From Acidobacteriota bacterium (lineage in GTDB: Bacteria; Acidobacteriota; Vicinamibacteria; Vicinamibacterales; SCN-69-37), in contig SHUF01000011.1 of assembly GCA_009694745.1 (NCBI GenBank), forward strand, positions 1 through 58,640: DNA of 58,640 nt. The letters are read 5' to 3'. Both the position numbers and the translations under genes were made by a program. Of this stretch, positions 52,733 to 58,640 are shown piece after piece (the stretch's first letter is position 1; the number at the start of each line of letters is the position of its first letter). A model generated the notes under the pieces. That model worked only from the letters and a program-made list of their open reading frames with translations, made no database searches and had not been told where the DNA came from.

Positions 52733-53808
52733 AACGTGATCAGCAAATTCAGCGTGTAGCGCCGTTCGCTTGTCGTCGTCGGCGTGAGGCCACTGAGCCG
52801 CACTTGCTCCATGTGCGCGAGCATGGCCGCCGTGGCCGTGCCCTGGCGCGGGAACCAGTACGCCGCGCCGGCAATCAGCCGGGTGCGCCTGCCGTCCACA
52901 TCCACATCCGGATCGAACGAGTCGAACCGCAGCAGCCCTTCGAGACCACGCCCTTTCTCATCAAAGAACGGCGTCACAAAAAACGAATACCCGCGCCCGG
53001 TGATCTCACGTGATGCGGGCGTCGCCTGGTCCACACGCTGCGCGTAGTCCACGCCGGCGTTGAACCGCGCGTGCTCAAACATCACGCTGCCTGCCGCACG
53101 ACCACGCGGTGCATCTTTGACGTAGTGATCGCGGTGGTAGTAGCCGATGAGCCGCAGACCCTTGCCGAGGCTGTGCGTGGGCATGGGCTTGACCGTGGCG
53201 CGCATCATCAACGCCTTCTGGTTGTTGACCTCGCTCCGCGTATAGCCCTCCCCGTTGTAGAAACCGACGTGAACGTCGCCGTAGCCCTTCGGCAGCGGCT
53301 TGAGCACCGTGAGTCCCGTGTCTGACGACGAGAGCCCGGCCTCGCGTTCGACGAACGTAATGCCCTGGAAGCGGTAGCGATACACGCCCTCCTGACCGTC
53401 AATCATCGGCGTCGGCTGGATGCCCAGGCGGATGATCGTGTCGTCACCGGCGCGCATCTGCGCGTAGGCGTACTTGATCCGGAAGAGCAGGTTCCCTGAA
53501 GTGCTGCCCGCGTCGGTGTTTCTGACAATGTCCGGCGTGATGCGGAAGGCGATACGAGCGCTGACGTTGCCCGTCAGGTTGATGTACGACCGCGTGAGAT
53601 TAAACGCACTGAGGTTGACCTGATCACCATTGGCATCGGTGGTTTTGGGCAACTCGGTGAACGTGTAGTCCGCGAACATCGTGACGCCCACGCGGCTGGC
53701 CGGCGCGGGTGCTGCCGGCGCCGGGGGTGCCTGCGGCGTCGGCGTCTGCCCGGCAGCCGCACCCGGCAACGCCATCACCAGCAGCAGGCCCAATATCTGT
53801 CGTTTCAT
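52729..53808 (-). CDS. Outer-membrane porin, OprO/OprP-like
   Basis: 359-residue beta-barrel protein. The signal peptide (RQILGLLLVMALPGAAAG) is followed by a Pro/Ala linker. The barrel strands alternate small, polar and aromatic residues, and the protein ends with the outer-membrane signature Y-T-L-N-L-L-I-T-F. Segments such as FNLTRSYINLTGNVSARIAF and VDYAQRV fit phosphate-selective porin-like proteins, although Lys-rich constriction loops are not seen, so selectivity is open. Confidence 0.82.
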   Translation of the reverse strand: MKRQILGLLLVMALPGAAAGQTPTPQAPPAPAAPAPASRVGVTMFADYTFTELPKTTDANGDQVNLSAFNLTRSYINLTGNVSARIAFRITPDIVRNTDAGSTSGNLLFRIKYAYAQMRAGDDTIIRLGIQPTPMIDGQEGVYRYRFQGITFVEREAGLSSSDTGLTVLKPLPKGYGDVHVGFYNGEGYTRSEVNNQKALMMRATVKPMPTHSLGKGLRLIGYYHRDHYVKDAPRGRAAGSVMFEHARFNAGVDYAQRVDQATPASREITGRGYSFFVTPFFDEKGRGLEGLLRFDSFDPDVDVDGRRTRLIAGAAYWFPRQGTATAAMLAHMEQVRLSGLTPTTTSERRYTLNLLITF

Positions 53809-53897
53809 GCCAGTCCCCTTTTGAAGTTCTGCGACGTCATGCAGCAGTTACTTGCCTGTTCAAGATGCAACCGCCGTGTGTCGGACAAGCGACGGTC

Positions 53898-54845
53898 ATG
53901 TTAACTCTGGGAAAACTCGGTCTATGCTTGGCGGGCTTGCGCCTGCTGCCCCTGACCATCTTTGCACTGATGGGTTTTGCCACCAACTCGCTGCTGACGC
54001 GCGCCGCGATCCGTGCCGAGCACCTGGACGCATGGACATTCATGGTGGTGCGGTTGATCACGGGCGCGATCATGCTGTGGGTACTGGTGGCCCTGCGGGG
54101 GGCCAAGGAAAAGACGTCGGGTGTCTTTTTGGCGCCAGCAGGCAAAAAGACACCCGACGTCTTTTCCTCTTCCTCCTGGCTCATGGCCATCTGGCTGGCC
54201 GGGTACGCGGTGCTGTTCACGCTGGCCTATGAGCGCATCGAGGCAGGGCCGGGCGCCCTGCTTCTGTTCGGCAGCGTACAGCTAACGATGTTCGCGGCGG
54301 CCCTGGCGCGCGGCGAGACGTTGTCGGTGCGCCACGGCCTTGGCGTGGCGATCGCGCTGGCCGGCTTCCTCGTGCTGACCCTGCCTGGTCTGAGCGCGCC
54401 CGATCCGCTGGGCGCGGTGCTCATGGCCGGGGCCGGCGCGTGCTGGGGTGCGTATTCGCTGGCCGGACGCGGCGCCACCGATCCGCTCGGCGTAACCGCC
54501 CACAACTTCCTGCGTGCCGCCGTCATCGGTGTGCTTATCGCCCTGGCGGCAGGCGCGAGTGGCCAGGTTGGAATGATGACCGGGCCGTTTACCCTGACCG
54601 GCCTCGCGCTGGCGTCGGCGTCCGGCGCCTTCGCCTCGGGCCTGGCGTATGCGGCCTGGTACGCGGTGCTCCCGGCCCTTCCGGTCTGGCGCGCCGCAAC
54701 CGTCCAGCTCGCGGTGCCGGTCCTCACGGCACTGGCCGCGACGATCTTCCTGAATGAACAGATGACCTGGCGGCTCAGCGCCTCGATGGTGCTGGTGGTC
54801 GCAGGCATCGGACTCGCCACGATGAGCCGCTCACGAACACGCTGA
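53898..54845 (+). CDS. EamA/DMT-family permease carrying an in-frame palindromic insert
   Basis: Drug/metabolite transporter of about 315 residues with ten membrane helices in two EamA halves (first ends near helix 5, second begins around GAVLMAGAGACWGAYSLAG). ATG 53898 is used; ATG 53865 is an alternative and neither has a strong Shine-Dalgarno. Between helix 2 (MLWVLVALRGA) and helix 3 (WLMAIWLAGYAVLF) lies an unusual polar stretch, KEKTSGVFLAPAGKKTPDVF (residues 70-89), encoded by a perfect 63-base palindrome. The helices on both sides are normal, so the insert lengthens a loop without breaking the frame. Transported substrate unknown. Confidence 0.87.
   Translation: MLTLGKLGLCLAGLRLLPLTIFALMGFATNSLLTRAAIRAEHLDAWTFMVVRLITGAIMLWVLVALRGAKEKTSGVFLAPAGKKTPDVFSSSSWLMAIWLAGYAVLFTLAYERIEAGPGALLLFGSVQLTMFAAALARGETLSVRHGLGVAIALAGFLVLTLPGLSAPDPLGAVLMAGAGACWGAYSLAGRGATDPLGVTAHNFLRAAVIGVLIALAAGASGQVGMMTGPFTLTGLALASASGAFASGLAYAAWYAVLPALPVWRAATVQLAVPVLTALAATIFLNEQMTWRLSASMVLVVAGIGLATMSRSRTR
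54106..54168. repeat. Coding palindromic element, copy 1 (within EamA permease gene)
   Basis: Perfect inverted repeat: left arm 54106-54130 and right arm 54144-54168, 25 bases each, separated by the 13-base loop GGCGCCAGCAGGC. Total length 63 bases, exactly 21 codons, so the reading frame is kept. Key features are the GACGTC palindrome in each arm and the T5 and A5 runs next to the loop. A related element with the same 24-base core arms and 13-base loop lies in hutH (58549-58609). Arms match at 21 of 24 positions between the copies. Confidence 0.9.
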
Positions 54846-55406
54846 CGGGAAATCGGGTCGGGCTCTGATGCGCTCGGCCTGTTCGAGGTGCCGTCGCGTG
54901 TGCGCCAGCATCACCAGCACGCCAGTCGCCACATTAAACACCCGGATCCCCCGCGCGAACGGGTTGGCGAATCGCAGTCGGCCCGCATCCACGCCGACCG
55001 CGCGTATTGCGAGTGCCTGCAGGGACACGAGTGCGCCTTCCGCCTCCGTGCGGACGATAGCCGGATCCAGCGTCGAACCCGGTTGCACGGACTCGGGAGC
55101 CGGAACCTTCAAGCGCACCGGCGGCTCGATGGCCCAGATGAACGCACGCCCGAGCCAGTTTGGCCGCGCGCCCGATCCCGCTGCCGGTGGAGCCACAGCT
55201 ATCGCCGTCTCAAGGGGACCGCCGTACAGGTTTGTCGTCCGTGTGACATGGTCCAGGCACTGCCCCACGCTCCATTGCCGGCCGGCGTCGCCCTGCCAAT
55301 TCAACTGCGCCGGGCTCAGCCCTGCGCACAGGCGATCGAGCCGCACGCGAATCTCGGCGATCTGATTGGCGACATTCTCTTCAATGAGCACATACGATGG
55401 CGTCAT
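54831..55406 (-). CDS. DinB-family protein
   Basis: 191-residue four-helix bundle of the DinB/YfiT type, which often binds a metal through three histidines. The candidates are visible in CLDHVTR and LAHTRRHLEQ (two). Some DinB relatives are thiol transferases; the function of this one is unknown. Its stop overlaps the convergent EamA gene by 15 bases and its ATG overlaps the HAD gene stop by 4 bases. Confidence 0.85.
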   Translation of the reverse strand: MTPSYVLIEENVANQIAEIRVRLDRLCAGLSPAQLNWQGDAGRQWSVGQCLDHVTRTTNLYGGPLETAIAVAPPAAGSGARPNWLGRAFIWAIEPPVRLKVPAPESVQPGSTLDPAIVRTEAEGALVSLQALAIRAVGVDAGRLRFANPFARGIRVFNVATGVLVMLAHTRRHLEQAERIRARPDFPSACS

Positions 55407-56128
55407 AATGCGGCTCTCGGGGACAAGGCGGCGCGAATGACCACTGCCATGGCCTCATGTGCCGGCGCCAGCGACACCAGTTCCGTCACCGACGGGTCGG
55501 GACTCGGCCGGCGCGCGCGATTAAACCACACCGGCGCCACACCGATCGCCCTTGCGCCCTCGACGTCGGCATTCCACGCGTCGCCCAGCATCACGGCTTC
55601 GCCCGGCGTCGCTCCGGTGCGCGCGAGCGCCTGATCGAAGATGCCCCGCGCCGGTTTGCTGACACCAGCTTCCTCTGACGTCACCATCGCATCAATAAGC
55701 ACATCAAATCCGCACCGCACCAGCTTCAACTGCTGCTCCGCCACGCCGTTGTTTGTGACAATCACGATGTGGTGTCCCGCCGCGCGCACTGCCTGCAGGA
55801 ATTCGATCGCGCCTGGCACGGGCTGCCAGTTGGAGGCGTACTTCTCCCGGTACGCGCCCGCCATGGCCTCGGCGGCGGCCGGGTCATCCATGCCTGCCTG
55901 CGCCAGCAACCTCCCGAATCGCTCCCGCCGCGCCTCGTCTATCGACAGCCGGCCGTTCAGCACATCGAGATGAATGGCCTCCAGGAGCACCCGGTTCCGC
56001 TGGTCGAGTTCATCCAGCGACCACAGGGTGAGAACCTGATACACGCCGCGCAGATGTTCGAGCGCGTCGCGTGTGGCACCTTCGTGGTCAAAAAGCGTGT
56101 CGTCGAGGTCGCAGAGCAGGACGGGCAC
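55403..56128 (-). CDS. HAD-superfamily hydrolase (YjjG/haloacid dehalogenase-like)
   Basis: 241-residue phosphatase-type HAD enzyme. Motif I D-L-D-D-T (LLCDLDDTLFDHE) is at the very N-terminus, motif II is in VIVTNNGVAEQQL, the motif III lysine in SEEAGVSKPARGIF and motif IV in MLGDAWNADVEGARAIG. A helical cap lies between motifs I and II. The start is GTG at 56128; the open frame further upstream overlaps the divergent bacilliredoxin gene. Substrate unknown; relatives act on small nucleotides or sugar phosphates. Confidence 0.88.
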   Translation of the reverse strand: MPVLLCDLDDTLFDHEGATRDALEHLRGVYQVLTLWSLDELDQRNRVLLEAIHLDVLNGRLSIDEARRERFGRLLAQAGMDDPAAAEAMAGAYREKYASNWQPVPGAIEFLQAVRAAGHHIVIVTNNGVAEQQLKLVRCGFDVLIDAMVTSEEAGVSKPARGIFDQALARTGATPGEAVMLGDAWNADVEGARAIGVAPVWFNRARRPSPDPSVTELVSLAPAHEAMAVVIRAALSPRAAL

Positions 56129-56163
56129 GGTATGATTGATGCTATCAGGAGAGTGAATAGAAG

Positions 56164-56604
56164 ATGCCTTACCCCGAATACCTCGTTGCCCCCATGCGCC
56201 AGGAACTGACCGCCGTTGGCGCCCGCGAGTGCCGTACGGCCGCTGACGTGGACGCCACTGTGGCGTCACCGGGCGTGGTCATGATGATTGTCAATTCCGT
56301 CTGCGGCTGCGCTGCGGGCAAAGCTCGACCTGGCATTGCGATGGCGCTGCAACATGCGCACAAGCCGGATGTGGTCGCCACCGTGTTTGCCGGCGCCGAC
56401 ATCGAAGCCACCGATCGTGCGCGCCAGTACTTCACCGGCATCGCGCCATCCTCTCCGTCGATCGCGTTGTTGCGCGACGGCAAGGTGGTCTACATGGTGG
56501 AACGCCGCGACATCGAGTCGCGATCGGCCGACGCCATCGCCGATGTGCTCACGATGGCGTTCGACCGCTTCTGCGTGCCGACACCCGCAGGAACGCCGAG
56601 CTAA
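56164..56604 (+). CDS. Bacilliredoxin BrxA/BrxB family (YphP/YqiW)
   Basis: 146-residue thioredoxin-fold protein with the C-G-C active site (C47-G-C49 in VNSVCGCAAGKARPG). It starts PYPEYLVAPMRQEL, the family's usual opening. In Bacillus these proteins remove bacillithiol from oxidised proteins; whether this organism makes bacillithiol cannot be told here. It is a single gene between two divergent or convergent neighbours. Confidence 0.9.
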   Translation: MPYPEYLVAPMRQELTAVGARECRTAADVDATVASPGVVMMIVNSVCGCAAGKARPGIAMALQHAHKPDVVATVFAGADIEATDRARQYFTGIAPSSPSIALLRDGKVVYMVERRDIESRSADAIADVLTMAFDRFCVPTPAGTPS

Positions 56605-56618
56605 GGGCGCGGCTGCCG

Positions 56619-56683
56619 GTACGAAGGTCGCGGGCTTCAGCCCCCGACGTTTTGGCACGGGCTGAAGCCCGTGCCCTCCGTAC
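56619..56683. repeat. BIME/REP-like double hairpin between convergent genes
   Basis: Two related imperfect palindromes built on GGGCTTCAGCCC face each other. The right one is perfect, GCACGGGCT (56655-56663) and AGCCCGTGC (56666-56674) with a 2-base loop. The outer flanks also pair, GTACG (56619-56623) with CGTAC (56679-56683), so the whole 65-base unit can fold as one structure. It fills the gap between brx and purA, whose transcripts converge, and may stop transcription, though there is no T-run. Confidence 0.75.
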
Positions 56684-56690
56684 GAGCCGC

Positions 56691-58007
<1,317 letters not shown>

Positions 58008-58021
58008 TCAATCCCAATCTC

Positions 58022-58640
58022 ATGGTTCTTCTCGACGGTCACTCCCTCACTCTTGACGACCTGCACCGTGTCGCCTTCGACCGGGTCCAGGTCGGGCTGT
58101 CGCCCGACGCCGTAGTGCGTGTCAACGCGGCGCGCGCGGTGGTGGATGCACACGCCGCACGTCCCGAGCCGGTCTACGGCATCAACACCGGATTCGGCGC
58201 GCTGGCGGAGGTCGCCATTCCCGCCGACCAGCTCGCCGCGCTGCAGGTGAATTTGCTGCGCAGCCACGCCGCGGGTGTGGATGCGCCGCTGTCGGTGCCC
58301 GAAGTGCGCGCGGTGATGACGCTGCGCGCCAATGTGCTGGCGTGCGGCCGCTCCGGCATTCGGCTCCCGACGCTCGAAGCGCTGCTCGCGCTGCTCAACG
58401 CCGGCATCCACCCCCGCGTGCCGTCACGCGGCTCGGTCGGCGCCAGCGGCGACCTCGCGCCCCTCGCCCACCTCGCCCTGGTGCTCATCGGCGAGGGCGA
58501 GGTGCTCAGCAACGGGGACGGGTGTCGATCTGTGGAAAACTCGCCCGCGGAAATGACGGCGGGGGTCTTTTTGGCACCCACCAGCAAAAAGACCCCCGAC
58601 GTCATTTCCGTTCACGAGTTTTCCACAGATCGACACCCGT
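58022..58640 (+). CDS. hutH: Histidine ammonia-lyase, 5' part, with palindromic insert; runs off the window
   Basis: Converts histidine to urocanate. The visible 206 codons include [10 protein letters not shown] (52-61) and the Ala-Ser-Gly (141-143, [14 protein letters not shown]) that cyclises to the MIO cofactor. After [11 protein letters not shown] the normal sequence gives way to an unrelated 41-codon stretch, G-C-R-S-V-E-N to the end of the window, encoded by a 123-base nested palindrome (58518-58640). The frame stays open. Whether the family sequence resumes beyond the window cannot be seen, so the gene may be intact with a long loop insertion, or disrupted. Confidence 0.92.
   Translation, partial: MVLLDGHSLTLDDLHRVAFDRVQVGLSPDAVVRVNAARAVVDAHAARPEPVYGINTGFGALAEVAIPADQLAALQVNLLRSHAAGVDAPLSVPEVRAVMTLRANVLACGRSGIRLPTLEALLALLNAGIHPRVPSRGSVGASGDLAPLAHLALVLIGEGEVLSNGDGCRSVENSPAEMTAGVFLAPTSKKTPDVISVHEFSTDRHP
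58518..58640. repeat. Coding palindromic element, copy 2, nested (within hutH)
   Basis: Outer arms 58518-58543 and 58615-58640 are perfect 26-base reverse complements. Inside them, after 5-base unpaired spacers, lie inner arms 58549-58572 and 58586-58609 (24 bases, one mismatch) around a 13-base loop. The inner core matches the EamA-gene element at 54107-54167 in arm length, loop length and most bases. Total 123 bases, 41 codons, open in the hutH frame. The outer stem may extend past the window edge. Confidence 0.9.

Noticed and set aside
58531-58628. TGTGGAAAA and TTTTCCACA in the outer arms of the hutH palindrome resemble DnaA boxes.
   Set aside because: They are the two arms of one inverted repeat inside a coding gene. 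No cluster of boxes, AT-rich unwinding region or dnaA/dnaN neighbour is present.

Overview
The window reads as chromosome from a GC-rich, Gram-negative member of the Acidobacteriota, most likely class Vicinamibacteria. This is inferred from gene content: an Oar-type TonB receptor with an N-terminal carboxypeptidase-regulatory-like domain, a VWFA-related secreted protein of acidobacterial type, a cytochrome/copper-monooxygenase/TPR lipoprotein, and many short lipoprotein signals ending in AAC. Genes are dense, usually overlap by 1-8 bases and often start with GTG or TTG. No phage, insertion sequence, CRISPR array or rRNA was seen.

Layout. (1) 24-2601: der, then divergently an HU protein and an M50 protease. 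(2) 2646-12696, minus strand: ugd, galE, an ABC exporter, a YicC protein, gmk, rpoZ, coaBC, a family 4 uracil-DNA glycosylase and priA. (3) 12787-20511, plus strand: a tightly overlapping surface-glycan operon with five glycosyltransferases, a polyprenyl-phosphate sugar transferase and a UDP-glucuronate decarboxylase. With the divergent ugd it supplies UDP-GlcA and UDP-Xyl. (4) 20625-28663, minus strand: pgsA, a TPR lipoprotein, hflX, tsaC, an MFS transporter, glpX, a SAM hydrolase, a methyltransferase-like protein and a bactofilin. (5) 28716-34829: cysteine desulfurase plus mnmA (tRNA 2-thiolation), facing trxB, trxA, glgA and a D,D-carboxypeptidase. (6) 34945-43287: a membrane protein, a small Cys protein, a solitary DNA methyltransferase, the TonB receptor, the VWFA protein and two poorly known genes. 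(7) 43398-52732, a more accessory stretch: lipoprotein methyltransferase, arginase, tRNA-Lys, a cytochrome/PHM/TPR lipoprotein, an aminotransferase, a frameshifted mgtE, a vapBC module whose toxin gene runs in frame into a lipoprotein gene, tRNA-Glu, a truncated cytochrome c remnant and an exported amidase. (8) 52729-58640: porin, EamA permease, DinB, HAD hydrolase, bacilliredoxin, purA and the start of hutH.

The most interesting signal is a pair of long palindromic elements inside coding sequences. One lies in the EamA permease gene (54106-54168) and one in hutH (58518-58640). They share a core of 24-base arms and a 13-base loop. Both are a multiple of three long, both are read in the same phase, and both insert a similar peptide (GVFLAP..KKTPDV). 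The behaviour resembles Rickettsia palindromic elements. Other signals: the VapC-lipoprotein fusion next to tRNA-Glu, two genes whose coding signal starts well upstream of any ATG/GTG/TTG and which probably use CTG, inverted repeats placed on the HU and TonB-receptor promoters, and a protein with a histone-H1-like tail.
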